In this document: piece after piece, positions 16,929-25,981 of the stretch
Layout: each line of letters opens with the position of its first letter
How positions within the stretch are numbered: the first letter of the stretch is position 1
Source of the DNA: JBMNCQ01 sp049366715
GTDB taxonomy: Bacteria > Bacillota > Peptococcia > Peptococcales > BICA1-8
Assembly: GCA_049366715.1 (NCBI GenBank)
Contig: JBMNCQ010000037.1
Coordinates: forward strand, 61,421 to 125,420
DNA: 64,000 nt
Direction of reading: 5' to 3'
The notes under the pieces: generated by a model
What the model was told of the DNA's origin: nothing
What the model saw: the letters and a program-made list of their open reading frames with translations, nothing else
The model's database searches: none
Made by a program: the position numbers and the translations under genes

Positions 16929-18308
16929 ATGGCAGATAGTTTTTTGGGACCTGTTCCAATGGGAATTGCTTATTTAATTTTTCTGTTAGTTTTTATGGCT
17001 GTGGTATTTTTATTTTTGAAAAGGCCTATATATGAAGTGATGATACTATCCTTTGTCTTTGTTATTTTGATTACGCAGAGATGGGATCTTTTCTGGCCTT
17101 ATTTGCTTAAACCTTCAACCAGCGGGTTATTTTATGCAATCGTAGGTTTTTTAACTCTAGCGCATATTTTCGGCGAAACCAAGGTAGTTGATAAAATTAT
17201 TAATTTTATTTTAGCAACAGTAGGGAGATTTAGAGGTGGCGGCGGCTATGTTTCCCTTATTGCTTCTACCTTTATGGCTGCTCTTTCCGGGACCGGCCCG
17301 GGAAATGTCGCGGCAACGGGAGTATTTACTATACCATCGATGAAAAAAACAGGTTTTTCTCCTGAATTAGCGGCAACTGTGGAAATGTCCTGTAGTTCTT
17401 TAGGAAATATTGTTCCGCCATCGGGCACTATATTGTTGTGCTACGGAGTATATAATGCTTTATATCCTAATGCAGTGACTTTAGCAGCTTTTTGGATGAT
17501 TTGCTGGGGTGTGGCAATTTGGTTTATTGGGCAGAGATGGCTGACTCTGTTAGGATTTTGTTATTATTACAAAGTGGAGCCTATTCCTGCTGAAGAACGA
17601 CCGGGCGTAGGGCAATCCTTTAAGGAAGGCTGGCAATCTTTATTAATTCCTTTGATAATATTCATACCTATTTTTGCCCTTTCAAAATATGGTGGTGTGA
17701 TAACAGCCCGTTTGGGGGAAGAAGGCGGTAATGCAATAGTAAAATCAGCATTGTATTTTACACCCGGTGTGGCCGCGTTATATGGATTATATATTGGTAA
17801 GGATGCTCTAAACGGTCTTGATTTTGTTAAAGTTTATGAGATGCTTAAAAGAGGAATAAGCATTATTACACCTGTTGCGGCTACCATTTATGTTGCTTAT
17901 GCTATCGCTTTGGTTTTTCAACAATTAGGAATGGAAGAAAGTGTGCAATCCTGGTTTATGTCCATGGGGTTATCCAAAACTGCCTTAGCGTTTATTTTGC
18001 CGGTATTTACAGCCTTTTTAGGTATGGTACTTCCTGGTTCGTCACAAGTTGCTATTATTGGCGGAGCATTAGTAGCAGCCTTTGCCGCCCTGGGAGGCAA
18101 TCCGCTTTTACTGGCTGTTATGCTCCCGGCGTTAACGGGAGCGCTGGAAGGTATGACGCCGCCTTTAGCTTTATGCTTATATGCTGCCATGGGCATCGCG
18201 GAATCTGATTTTACGAAGACTGCTAAATTGGCTTATGTATGGGTCGGGCTTCATATGCTGGTCTGCATTCTAATTTTACTTGGTATCCTGCCTGTATTGG
18301 GAATTTGA
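16929..18308 (+). CDS. TRAP-type transporter large permease (DctM-like)
   Basis: A 459-residue integral membrane protein with about 12 hydrophobic segments. The segment AALSGTGPGNVAATGVFTIP followed by SLGNIVPPSG is characteristic of the DctM/TRAP-fused permease family, and a second similar re-entrant region appears at PGSSQVAIIGGALVAAF. AAAGGAGGAG precedes ATG 16929. It follows the fused B12 protein by 220 bp and overlaps the regulon of the GntR gene by position. No DctP or TAXI substrate-binding protein is encoded nearby, so the substrate receptor is missing or elsewhere. Confidence 0.8.
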   Translation: MADSFLGPVPMGIAYLIFLLVFMAVVFLFLKRPIYEVMILSFVFVILITQRWDLFWPYLLKPSTSGLFYAIVGFLTLAHIFGETKVVDKIINFILATVGRFRGGGGYVSLIASTFMAALSGTGPGNVAATGVFTIPSMKKTGFSPELAATVEMSCSSLGNIVPPSGTILLCYGVYNALYPNAVTLAAFWMICWGVAIWFIGQRWLTLLGFCYYYKVEPIPAEERPGVGQSFKEGWQSLLIPLIIFIPIFALSKYGGVITARLGEEGGNAIVKSALYFTPGVAALYGLYIGKDALNGLDFVKVYEMLKRGISIITPVAATIYVAYAIALVFQQLGMEESVQSWFMSMGLSKTALAFILPVFTAFLGMVLPGSSQVAIIGGALVAAFAALGGNPLLLAVMLPALTGALEGMTPPLALCLYAAMGIAESDFTKTAKLAYVWVGLHMLVCILILLGILPVLGI

Positions 18309-18327
18309 TTAAGGAGGGAGGAGTGAA

Positions 18328-18609
18328 ATGAAAGAACAATTAAACAAAGTGTCGTCCGCTCTATTTGCTGTCTTAATCATTATTGGTGTGGGCTTGGGTG
18401 CCGTTGCATTTGTACTGTTTGTAATTGGCTTAGTATTGGGAGGCAATGGTGGAGCAGCGATTTCAATTATTGGTGGGAAATTAATCAACTATGGCATTCG
18501 CATATCTTCGGTAGGTATCCTTTTTGGTTTGATTAAAATCTATACCGACGGATATCACTATCTTACCCTTAAAAAACAAAAAGACGGGCAAAGCGGTCTT
18601 TCAGCATAA
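18328..18609 (+). CDS. Small two-helix membrane protein, possible TRAP partner
   Basis: A 93-residue protein with a hydrophobic segment at about 10-40 and a second at about 45-68, then a basic, lysine-rich tail. It starts 19 bp after the TRAP permease with a GGAGGGAGG ribosome site and ends just before a strong terminator, so it is part of that operon. It may replace the small DctQ-type subunit, which normally has four helices and about 160 residues. I do not recognise a named family. Confidence 0.6.
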   Translation: MKEQLNKVSSALFAVLIIIGVGLGAVAFVLFVIGLVLGGNGGAAISIIGGKLINYGIRISSVGILFGLIKIYTDGYHYLTLKKQKDGQSGLSA

Positions 18610-18647
18610 AAACAGGTACCCCGTAAGTTATGGGGTACCTGTTTTTA
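18609..18647 (+). terminator. Rho-independent terminator
   Basis: AAACAGGTACCCC pairs with GGGGTACCTGTTTTT across a 9-nt loop immediately after the small membrane protein; it ends the cluster. Confidence 0.88.
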
Positions 18648-18712
18648 TGCCGACTAAGAGAAGGTAGCTTATGTGAAAAGTAAGAGAAAATATAACATAG
18701 CTCCTTAAATAT

Positions 18713-18720
18713 GGTATAAT
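18713..18720 (+). promoter_or_regulatory. Extended -10 promoter element
   Basis: TGGTATAAT: a perfect TATAAT with the TGN extension, about 185 bp before the aldo/keto reductase gene. No good -35 hexamer is seen. Confidence 0.45.
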
Positions 18721-18903
18721 AAATATTGGAAAATTGTTCCTTATTGTACAAATGCAAAGAGCAAGATACCTGATATTTTAGTGTTTAGTGAATAAAAAAG
18801 GGTACTGGGCTTTCTTGCCGGACAGGCAATGGCCGGAAACCTAAATGAAAATACCCGGGAAGCTTTCAGGATAATACAATTCAAATGCAAAGGAGTGGAT
18901 AAT

Positions 18904-19929
18904 ATGAAGTACCGTCAGTTAGGGGCAACAGGTTTAACGATATCGGAGGTGGGTTTTGGTTGTATTCCGATCATCCGTCTCAGTGCTAATGATGCTGCAG
19001 ATGTATTAAAGTATGCCTTTGACAGGGGCATTAATTTTTTTGATACGGCTAATGCTTATCATGACAGTGAAGAGAAAATAGGGCAAGCCTTACGGGAATA
19101 CCGGACAAAAATTGTCCTGGCTACAAAAACCGGGCGCAGGGATGCTGCCGGCGCTCTGGAACATTTAGAGAACAGTTTGCGGATGCTGCAAACAGATTAT
19201 CTTGATTTATATCAATTCCATCAGGTAAGCAAAAAAGAAGACTGGGAGGCGATTACTGCTCCCGGAGGTGCTATGGAGACAGTGCTCAGGGCTAAGAAAC
19301 AAGGAAAAATCCGGCATATCGGCATAACTTCCCATAGTTACACGATGGCACTTCAATTAATCAAGACAGGGCTTTTTGCCACGATTATGTTTCCTTTCAG
19401 CTTTATTGAGGACAGTGCCGTAGGAGAAATGCTCACCCTAACCCGGGAGCAGGGAATGGGCTTTCTGGCTATGAAACCCTTCGGAGGCGGGGTAATCGAT
19501 AACGCCGCTCTGACCTTTAAGTTCTTGCGTGAATATTCGGAAACCATACCTATTCCCGGCTTTGATTCCAGACAATATATAGATGAGGTTTTAGCAATTT
19601 ATGCAAAGCCGAACATAGTTTCAGAAGCAGATAAAGCTTCAATGGAAAAGTACCGGCAGGAATTAGGCACCCAGTTCTGCCGCCGTTGTGAATATTGTCA
19701 GCCATGTCCCAGCGGGGTAATGATTACACCGGCCATGGGCTATCCGATTGTTGCCAAAAGAATGTCACCTTCCGTTTCCGTGCGGTTTTCCCAAAAAGCT
19801 ATGGAGAGTGTCACCCAGTGCAGCCGCTGCGGCGGTTGTATTACCAGGTGTCCGTATGAGCTTCCAATCCCTGATATTCTGCAAAGAAACTATCAAATGT
19901 ATCATGAACATCTGGAATGGGCTGAATAA
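18904..19929 (+). CDS. Aldo/keto reductase with C-terminal 4Fe-4S motifs
   Basis: A 341-residue cytoplasmic oxidoreductase. The N-terminal TIM barrel has MKYRQLGATGLTISEVGFG, FDTANAYHDSE (catalytic Tyr) and LATKTG (Lys), all aldo/keto reductase signatures. The C-terminal 80 residues carry CRRCEYCQPCPSG and CSRCGGCITRCPYELP, the cysteine patterns of the Fe-S-binding subgroup common in anaerobes. ATG 18904 follows AAAGGAG; an upstream in-frame start at 18829 adds a non-homologous leader. It appears monocistronic. The substrate is unknown. Confidence 0.88.
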   Translation: MKYRQLGATGLTISEVGFGCIPIIRLSANDAADVLKYAFDRGINFFDTANAYHDSEEKIGQALREYRTKIVLATKTGRRDAAGALEHLENSLRMLQTDYLDLYQFHQVSKKEDWEAITAPGGAMETVLRAKKQGKIRHIGITSHSYTMALQLIKTGLFATIMFPFSFIEDSAVGEMLTLTREQGMGFLAMKPFGGGVIDNAALTFKFLREYSETIPIPGFDSRQYIDEVLAIYAKPNIVSEADKASMEKYRQELGTQFCRRCEYCQPCPSGVMITPAMGYPIVAKRMSPSVSVRFSQKAMESVTQCSRCGGCITRCPYELPIPDILQRNYQMYHEHLEWAE

Positions 19930-20070
19930 CTGCAGGTAATAGATTTTTGACCCGGAAACATTTGCCGGGAGTTAAGGGATTAGCGTGATCAGTTATCCTG
20001 CAATTTTATACTATACTCCGGTGAGTCTGAAGATGTATAATTCATGAGAATCTTTACAGGAGGTTTTCCC

Positions 20071-20676
20071 ATGAATATTACATCTTTTCTTATATACTGC
20101 TTTATTGTAACGTTTACACCCGGTCCTACCAATATCGCGATATTGTCTATTGCCCATAATTTTAAGCTCAGGAAAGTATTTCAATATATCGGAGGGGCAG
20201 TTGTTGCCTTTGGGCTGTTACTTATGTCTTCTGTTGTCTTGAACAGCGTACTTGTAGCGATAGTACCGAAGATTTTGGCTGTTATGCGGGTTATCGGCTG
20301 TCTGTACATGCTCTACCTTGCCTATCAAGTATTCAGGATGGATATTTCCGGGGACATCGCCCGGCAGGTTTCTTCCTTTAAATCCGGATTTCTGATGCAG
20401 TTTGTAAACCCCAAGGTCTGGCTGTTTACAATGACGGTTATCCCCAGCTATGTGATGCCATATTATAAATCCCTGCCAATATTATTAATATTTGTTATAA
20501 TTATTACGATAATTGCTTTTTCCGCCTTTGTTACCTGGACTTTTTTTGGTATGGTTTTTAAAATGCTTTTACAAAAATTCCAAAGAATCACGAATACGGT
20601 TCTGGCAATATTGTTAATTTATTCAGCACTAGTAGTATCAGGAATAATGGAGACCTTTATGAGGTGGCTTAAATGA
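20071..20676 (+). CDS. LysE/RhtB-family amino acid exporter
   Basis: A 201-residue inner-membrane protein with about six hydrophobic segments and the family's N-terminal FTPGPTNIAILSIA motif, expected to export amino acids or related metabolites. AGGAGG at 20058-20063 lies 7 bases before ATG 20071, so I prefer this over ATG 20044. Its stop overlaps the next gene's start (ATGA at 20673), so translation is coupled with the AraC regulator, which probably controls it. Confidence 0.87.
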   Translation: MNITSFLIYCFIVTFTPGPTNIAILSIAHNFKLRKVFQYIGGAVVAFGLLLMSSVVLNSVLVAIVPKILAVMRVIGCLYMLYLAYQVFRMDISGDIARQVSSFKSGFLMQFVNPKVWLFTMTVIPSYVMPYYKSLPILLIFVIIITIIAFSAFVTWTFFGMVFKMLLQKFQRITNTVLAILLIYSALVVSGIMETFMRWLK

Positions 20677-21449
20677 ACAAATTTATCTATAAAAAATCAG
20701 CAGGGGTTACGGCATTATCGGCAAGTTTTACCGATTTTAAATATAAAAAGCATTGTCATGAAGAATATGCACTGGGTGTAACCCTGCGTGGTATTCAGCA
20801 GTATAATCTGGAGGGAAGTCTGCAGTCGTCCTATCAGGACGGGGTTATGCTTTTTAATCCGGAACAGGTGCATGACGGCAGGTCGCAAGATAAGACAGGT
20901 ATTGATTATGTAATGATCTACATTAATCCGGGACTTTTTTTAGAGATACTTGAAAAAAAAGACCCGGTGAGGTTTGCTGTTCCTATTGTTTATAACCGCA
21001 GGCTTGAACAAAGTATCTTGAATCTGATTAATGTGATATTTAACGGTGAAGATGAGGCTTTAAGCAGTGAATTGCTTTTAGCTCTCGGGGATAATTTTTC
21101 CCAGGCGGCAATAAGTACAGGTTTTAAAAAAAATAATCGTTTTATTAGAAAGGCAAAGGAAATAATCTATGCGAGTTTAGACCATGTCTTAAAACTTGAG
21201 GACATTTGCAGAGAGGTTGAAATGTCAAAATTTCAGTTTATCCGGACCTTTAAAGCGAATACAGGGATTTCCCCGTATCAGTTTTTTTTAAGCTGTAAAG
21301 TTGAGCACGCCAAGCAGCTCATCGAAAAAAACAGGGATATCTACAAAGCGGTAACTGAATGCGGATTTGTTGATTTAACTCATTTAAACAGGCACTTTAA
21401 AGGCAGATACGGCATAACCGCATTTGAATATCTGTCCCATTTAGGTTGA
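20673..21449 (+). CDS. AraC-family regulator with cupin sensor domain
   Basis: A 258-residue regulator. Residues about 15-140 form an AraC-binding cupin-like domain (CHEEYALGVTLRG, MLFNPEQVHDG). Residues about 160-255 hold the two helix-turn-helices (LEDICREVEMSKFQFIRTFK and a second ending in FVDLTHLNRHFKGRYGITAFEY). It overlaps the LysE exporter gene by 4 bp. The arrangement suggests it senses the exported compound, which is unknown. Confidence 0.88.
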   Translation: MNKFIYKKSAGVTALSASFTDFKYKKHCHEEYALGVTLRGIQQYNLEGSLQSSYQDGVMLFNPEQVHDGRSQDKTGIDYVMIYINPGLFLEILEKKDPVRFAVPIVYNRRLEQSILNLINVIFNGEDEALSSELLLALGDNFSQAAISTGFKKNNRFIRKAKEIIYASLDHVLKLEDICREVEMSKFQFIRTFKANTGISPYQFFLSCKVEHAKQLIEKNRDIYKAVTECGFVDLTHLNRHFKGRYGITAFEYLSHLG

Positions 21450-21950
21450 AAGTTAAGGGAAAGGATTAACCCCGGGCAAATGACCCGGGTATCTGGTAAG
21501 ATTTTGCCGGAGATAATGGATGCTAATTGCATTCATTATTTTTTTTTATTTTATCCGCTAACCGGATGGTTTCCCAAAAGAAATTTACTCTGGCTGTGGG
21601 CCGCGGGAATGTTGACTTTCGGGACTATTTGAAAAGTTTTTTTGTTGTTTTTATTGATATTTATTTACGAAATATATAAAATAAACACAATATGACCAAA
21701 CATAACACAACATAACCAAATATAAGCCAATATAAAACAAACTAACACTTAAAACTATTGACTGAGTTTTCGGTCGGCGTCTTATTGAGATTCGGATGGG
21801 TTGGTGTCGTTTCAATAATTATGCCGGCTGATCTGAGCAGGGAAAATTTGATCCGATAAGGCTTGCCGCGGTCATCAGGAAGGAGCAGACGATCAGCATG
21901 AGAAAAATACTTAGAAAAAGAGATCAATTATAAAAAAGGAGGATAAGCAC
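21450..21950. other. Leader region of the molybdate/tungstate operon (501 bp)
   Basis: After the AraC gene a CCCGGG-N7-CCCGGG hairpin (21471-21489) may be a weak terminator. A 10-bp periodic repeat at 21681-21750 is listed separately. The last 200 bp (21751-21950) is GC-richer, non-coding and could form RNA structure. I could not match it to the Moco riboswitch by eye. Confidence 0.4.
21681..21750. repeat. Tandem degenerate 10-bp repeat, consensus YATAACCCAA
   Basis: Consecutive decamers starting at 21691 read TATGACCAAA, CATAACACAA, CATAACCAAA, TATAAGCCAA and TATAAAACAA, with degraded copies on both sides. The phase is exactly 10 bp. It lies 200-270 bp upstream of the ABC transporter operon. 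Confidence 0.7.
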
Positions 21951-22772
21951 ATGTATTACAATGGAAAAGCAAGGATGTGGGTCTTAACGGCACTGGTAGT
22001 AGTATTGATCGGTTTATTGTTCTTAGGGGGCTGCAGCTCTGAAGTTGCGGATAAACAGGAGGAACCTAAGGCTCCCGAGGAGCCGCAGGCTTTATTTGCC
22101 TATGTCGGAGCTAATCTCAAAGACCCGGTCACTGATCTGGCCCAGGCTTATGAGGAAGAAACCGGCGTAAAAGTAGAGCTTACTTTTAATAATTCCGGGG
22201 CCCTGCTTAATCAGGTGACGACCATGCAAAAAGGTGATATTTATATGCCCGGGGGGATGCCCTTTGTGGAGCAGGCTAAGGAGAAAGGACATATCGACCA
22301 GGTGGCTGGCCCCATTGCCTACCATACTCCGGTAATTATTACCCCCACAGGCAATCCGGCCCGGATATCTGCAATTGAGGATTTGGCCAAAGAAGATGTT
22401 AAGCTGGTTATTCCGGATAAAGATGCTACCGCCATCGGCAAAACGATCTATAAGATCTTTAATAAAATCGGTAAAACTGCCGAAATAGAAAAGCAGATTA
22501 TTGCCAATCTGGAAACTCCGGCGAAGGTGCTGGCTGCTATTACCATGGGACAGGGAAATGCAGGTATTGTCGAATACAGCAATACTTTAAAGGCCAGGGA
22601 TCAGCTGGAAGTTGTTGAAATTGATCCTGGGGTAAATGAAATCCAAGAGATCCCTATTGCTTCCTTAGTCTATGCGGCAGATAAAGAACTGGCGGCAGAT
22701 TTTCTGAAATATGTGCAGGAGAACGGACCGGAGGCTTTTGCCAAACATGGATTCAAGACAGAAAAATCCTAA
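21951..22772 (+). CDS. Molybdate/tungstate ABC transporter, substrate-binding lipoprotein
   Basis: A 273-residue exported lipoprotein: basic N-terminus, hydrophobic stretch and lipobox LGGCSS (Cys about 28), then the binding protein. FAYVGANLKDPVTDLAQAYE, FNNSGALLNQV and GDIYMPGGMPFVEQA are typical of ModA-type oxyanion-binding proteins. AAAGGAGG precedes ATG 21951. It is the first gene of a three-gene overlapping operon with permease and ATPase. Molybdate and tungstate cannot be told apart from sequence alone. Confidence 0.83.
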   Translation: MYYNGKARMWVLTALVVVLIGLLFLGGCSSEVADKQEEPKAPEEPQALFAYVGANLKDPVTDLAQAYEEETGVKVELTFNNSGALLNQVTTMQKGDIYMPGGMPFVEQAKEKGHIDQVAGPIAYHTPVIITPTGNPARISAIEDLAKEDVKLVIPDKDATAIGKTIYKIFNKIGKTAEIEKQIIANLETPAKVLAAITMGQGNAGIVEYSNTLKARDQLEVVEIDPGVNEIQEIPIASLVYAADKELAADFLKYVQENGPEAFAKHGFKTEKS

Positions 22773-23562
22773 GAAACCGGAAGTCGGCATTTTTTTTAGT
22801 CTCTTGTGGATCATATTTGCTTTTTTTATCTTGTTCCTGGTGTTATTGATTGCCGGCCTGTTTTCTTACAGCGACCTTGCTACACTTATCGATGTTTTGA
22901 AACAAGAGGAATTCCACTTTGCACTGAAATTTACATTATGGACATCCCTGCTGGCGACAGCTTTGGCAACAATCGTGGCCATGCCCTGCGGTTATCTCCT
23001 GTCCAGGTATAAACTGCCCGGCAGCGCTCTTTGGGATACCATATTAGATATGCCGATTGTATTACCCCCGCTGATCAGCGGCATCGCTTTGCTGATTTTT
23101 TTCGGACCTTTTCTGGGCGAGCAGTTGGCTGAACTCGGGATAAATATTGTCTTCAGCCCCTGGGGTGTTGTTGTCGCCCAGTGGTTTATTGCTACTCCTT
23201 ATGCCCTGAAAACCTTTAAGCAGGCCTTTGCCTCTATTGACCAGCGGATGGAGAAGGTAGCCCGTACCTTAGGTTTTACACCCCCGGAAGTTTTTCTGCG
23301 GGTTACTCTGCCCCTGGCGAAAAACGGTCTTATTGCCGGAATCATGATGGCCTGGACGCGGGCTTTGGGGGAATTTGGTGCTACAGCCATGCTGGCGGGG
23401 ATAACCCGGATGAAGACAGAAACCCTTTCCGTGGCTGTTTTTCTTAATATGTCCATCGGAGATATCAAATTTGCTATTTCTACATCTATCGTTATGCTTT
23501 TTATTGCTCTGATTCTGCTGGTTGTTTTAAAAACAGTCTTACAAAATGAGGTGAGGCTTTGA
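22747..23562 (+). CDS. modB: Molybdate/tungstate ABC transporter permease
   Basis: A 271-residue membrane protein with about six helices and the cytoplasmic EAA-type loop KVARTLGFTPPEVFLRVTLP, which docks on the ATPase. MAWTRALGEFGATAMLAG is typical of ModB/CysT permeases. I chose ATG 22747, which overlaps the binding-protein gene by 26 bp and has GGAGG at 22730-22734; the frame extends back to 22711 without support. The end overlaps the ATPase start by 4 bp. Confidence 0.85.
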   Translation: MDSRQKNPKKPEVGIFFSLLWIIFAFFILFLVLLIAGLFSYSDLATLIDVLKQEEFHFALKFTLWTSLLATALATIVAMPCGYLLSRYKLPGSALWDTILDMPIVLPPLISGIALLIFFGPFLGEQLAELGINIVFSPWGVVVAQWFIATPYALKTFKQAFASIDQRMEKVARTLGFTPPEVFLRVTLPLAKNGLIAGIMMAWTRALGEFGATAMLAGITRMKTETLSVAVFLNMSIGDIKFAISTSIVMLFIALILLVVLKTVLQNEVRL

Positions 23563-24644
23563 AAGAAGCTTTCTTTCAAGTAGAAGAACTTCATGTCCAA
23601 ACCGGCGGTTTTCAACTGCGGAATATCTCTTTCTCCCTGCAGAGAGAGGAATATTTGATCATTTTAGGACCTACCGGTTGTGGAAAAACTATGCTGCTGG
23701 AAACACTGGCCGGGCTGCGTAGCCCAGCCCGGGGCAGGATAGTTCTGGAAAACAATGACATTACCGCCTGGCCGCCGGAAGCACGGGGCCTGGGTTTTGC
23801 TTATCAGGACAGTCTGCTTTACCCTTTTTTGACCGTAAAAGAAAATATTCTATTCGGAGCACGGGCCCGCAAAAAACATAAAAAGGCAAGTACCCTGCAA
23901 AGATTGGACAATCTTGCCGAAGCAATGGGCATTTCCCAGTTGCTGCCCCGTTTCCCCCGGTCTTTGAGCGGGGGAGAGATGCAGCGGGTTTCCCTGGCCC
24001 GGGCAATCTTGAACAGTCCCCCTGTTCTTCTCTTAGATGAGCCGTTATCGGCTTTGGACCCGCAAACCCGTTATGCAATGCAGGAGCTATTATATAAGGT
24101 ACATAGTGCGGAGAGATTAGGCATTATTCACGTGACTCATGATTTTAAAGAGGCCTTACAACTGGGAACCAAGGTCATTGTGATGAACCGGGGAGAAATC
24201 GTACAGCAGGGAGATCCCTTAGCTGTCTTTCATAAGCCGCGTTCCCTTTTTGTAGCCAAGTTTCTCCAAAGTGAAAATATTATTGAAGGTAGAATTGAAC
24301 ACAGCGGCGGAGTACCTTGGTTTAAAGATCTGAAGAATGGCCTGGTTCTGGGACCCTTGCCTGAGAATTCCGCTGCCAGGGGTGAAGTTCATCTTATGGT
24401 CCGTGCCGGGCAGTTGAAGATAACTTTGCCGGAGGCCGCATCACTAAATAAGCCCAATGCCTGGAGTGTTTGTGTGGAAAAAATACTGGTTAACAGTACC
24501 CATGTTGAAATGATTTGTAACGGCTCCGGGTCCTGGCGCGTAGTTTTATCCCTGCTCCAATGGCAGGAGCTTGCGTTAAGGACGGGTGCCAGGCTGACAT
24601 TATCGGTGGATATGGAGCATGTTCATCTGATTAAGAATTTGTGA
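23559..24644 (+). CDS. modC: Molybdate/tungstate ABC transporter ATP-binding protein
   Basis: A 361-residue ATPase: Walker A GPTGCGKT (37-44), Q-loop near AYQDSLLYPF, signature LSGGE (136-140), Walker B LLLDEP (157-162) and the switch His in HVTHDFKEAL. Residues about 285-355 form a MOP/TOBE-like oxyanion-binding tail. Translation starts at TTG 23559, overlapping the permease stop, after GAGGTGAGG. It energises import of the oxyanion; such transport suits an anaerobe with molybdo- or tungsto-enzymes. Confidence 0.86.
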   Translation: MKEAFFQVEELHVQTGGFQLRNISFSLQREEYLIILGPTGCGKTMLLETLAGLRSPARGRIVLENNDITAWPPEARGLGFAYQDSLLYPFLTVKENILFGARARKKHKKASTLQRLDNLAEAMGISQLLPRFPRSLSGGEMQRVSLARAILNSPPVLLLDEPLSALDPQTRYAMQELLYKVHSAERLGIIHVTHDFKEALQLGTKVIVMNRGEIVQQGDPLAVFHKPRSLFVAKFLQSENIIEGRIEHSGGVPWFKDLKNGLVLGPLPENSAARGEVHLMVRAGQLKITLPEAASLNKPNAWSVCVEKILVNSTHVEMICNGSGSWRVVLSLLQWQELALRTGARLTLSVDMEHVHLIKNL

Positions 24645-24736
24645 TTTGGTAGTGGAAAAGGGACCGGGTTTAGGGCTATTTTGACTTGGTGCCATCTTCG
24701 AAGATTTATTTTAGAGATTCTAATATGCAAGCGACC

Positions 24737-24768
24737 ATAAAAAGGCAGTCCGGGGACTGTCTTTTTTT
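24737..24768. terminator. Bidirectional terminator
   Basis: A short CAGTCC/GGACTG stem extended by A and T runs (AAAAAGGCAGTCC ... GGACTGTCTTTTTTT) between the converging modC and DUF438 genes. Confidence 0.8.
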
Positions 24769-25981
24769 AATCAGCTATTCTTTTTTCTCCTTTTATTGCC
24801 AGGAACGGCTTGATATCCTGGGAAACTTCTACAACACCGATAAATTCATTTTGTTCATCACGGACAGCGATATATCTGATATAAACATATTTGTCACCCA
24901 GGTGCAGCCAGAAATCTTCCCGGTCTTTTTTTCCGCTTGCCAGGTCTTCCACCAGCTTTTCCACAATATCTACGCTGGCGGGCGGGTGACAATTTTCCAC
25001 CTTGCGCCCTATAATGGAACGGGCCCTGACAAAGATCCTGTCTTTATTGGCCGAAAAGTATTTAACGATGCCCTTTTTATCTACAAAAGTAATGTCTACC
25101 GGCAGGTGGTTAAGAATCAAGTTGATTTCATCAAGGGTTAGAACTCCCGAGGCAAATTTAAGATAGCCTTTACTGGTTTGGACATCGGTACCCTTTACGC
25201 TGTCGCCGATATTTAAATGAGCAGGCTTCCAGTCATGGCGGGGCTCAATCAGACAATAACCGATTTCGGCGCTGTCCTGCATAATATGGTACCACTCATC
25301 CTCAGTTAAAGCTTTTAAAGAAGTATCAAAGAGAACTTTTTCTTCTTTATCAATCATAGCAAGCATCTTTTGCAGGAGTGATTCCAGTTTGTCCGGCAGT
25401 TGATTTTTAACATCCTGGTTATAAGTAACGGCCAATTTTTTAACTTCTTTGAGTAAAGTCCTGATCTCATCATCATGAGACCACATAATCTTTGAAGGTC
25501 CGGTAATTTCGTATTTCTCCAGGAAAGGAAAGAGCAAATTCTCTTTGCGGATATAATGTTTTTCTACATCCCAAAGCAGGTTGATTTTTTCACGAAGCCG
25601 GAGCAGTTTGTCCTGGCCGGGCGCATCCTTAAATTCCTCAATTAAATGCTGTGTTTCCGCAATGAGCTTTTCAAGTGCTCTGTTTTCCAGTTTAAAAGTA
25701 TGAACAGGATGCCCCGGCGGAAAATGATCTTCCGGTGTTTTTGCCAGGGCCTTTTTAAAAATTTCCAAGTGAACATCACATAACCTGCGCACCTCGTCCA
25801 CGGGTAAACCCTCATTGATCAGCTCTTGTTCGATAGCAGCGAGTTCTCCGGGGGCGATATCTTTGACAAGCTTATCAAATTGGTTTTTTACTTCTTCAAC
25901 AGTTTTTCCCTGATGCAGTTCCAGGATGATTTCCTTAATTTTTGCTTTACGGTATTCACGATTATTGATCAATTCGCTCAA
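24767..25981 (-). CDS. DUF438 / hemerythrin / PAS protein
   Basis: A 404-residue cytoplasmic protein with three domains. Residues about 5-75 match DUF438. Residues about 85-225 form a hemerythrin-like HHE helical bundle with metal ligands in HPVHTFKLEN, EKHYIRKENLLFP and WSHDDEIR. Residues about 285-395 are a PAS domain (LPVDITFVDKKGIVKYFS). The family is linked to redox, oxygen or nitric-oxide sensing in anaerobes. The start is TTG 25981 behind GGAGG. It appears to be a single-gene unit with TATAAT on the reverse strand at 26033-26038. Confidence 0.87.
   Translation of the reverse strand: MSELINNREYRKAKIKEIILELHQGKTVEEVKNQFDKLVKDIAPGELAAIEQELINEGLPVDEVRRLCDVHLEIFKKALAKTPEDHFPPGHPVHTFKLENRALEKLIAETQHLIEEFKDAPGQDKLLRLREKINLLWDVEKHYIRKENLLFPFLEKYEITGPSKIMWSHDDEIRTLLKEVKKLAVTYNQDVKNQLPDKLESLLQKMLAMIDKEEKVLFDTSLKALTEDEWYHIMQDSAEIGYCLIEPRHDWKPAHLNIGDSVKGTDVQTSKGYLKFASGVLTLDEINLILNHLPVDITFVDKKGIVKYFSANKDRIFVRARSIIGRKVENCHPPASVDIVEKLVEDLASGKKDREDFWLHLGDKYVYIRYIAVRDEQNEFIGVVEVSQDIKPFLAIKGEKRIAD

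Noticed and set aside
21751..21950. Possible Moco/tungstate riboswitch before the ABC operon
   Set aside because: I could not find the conserved core by eye; a covariance-model search would be needed to support it.
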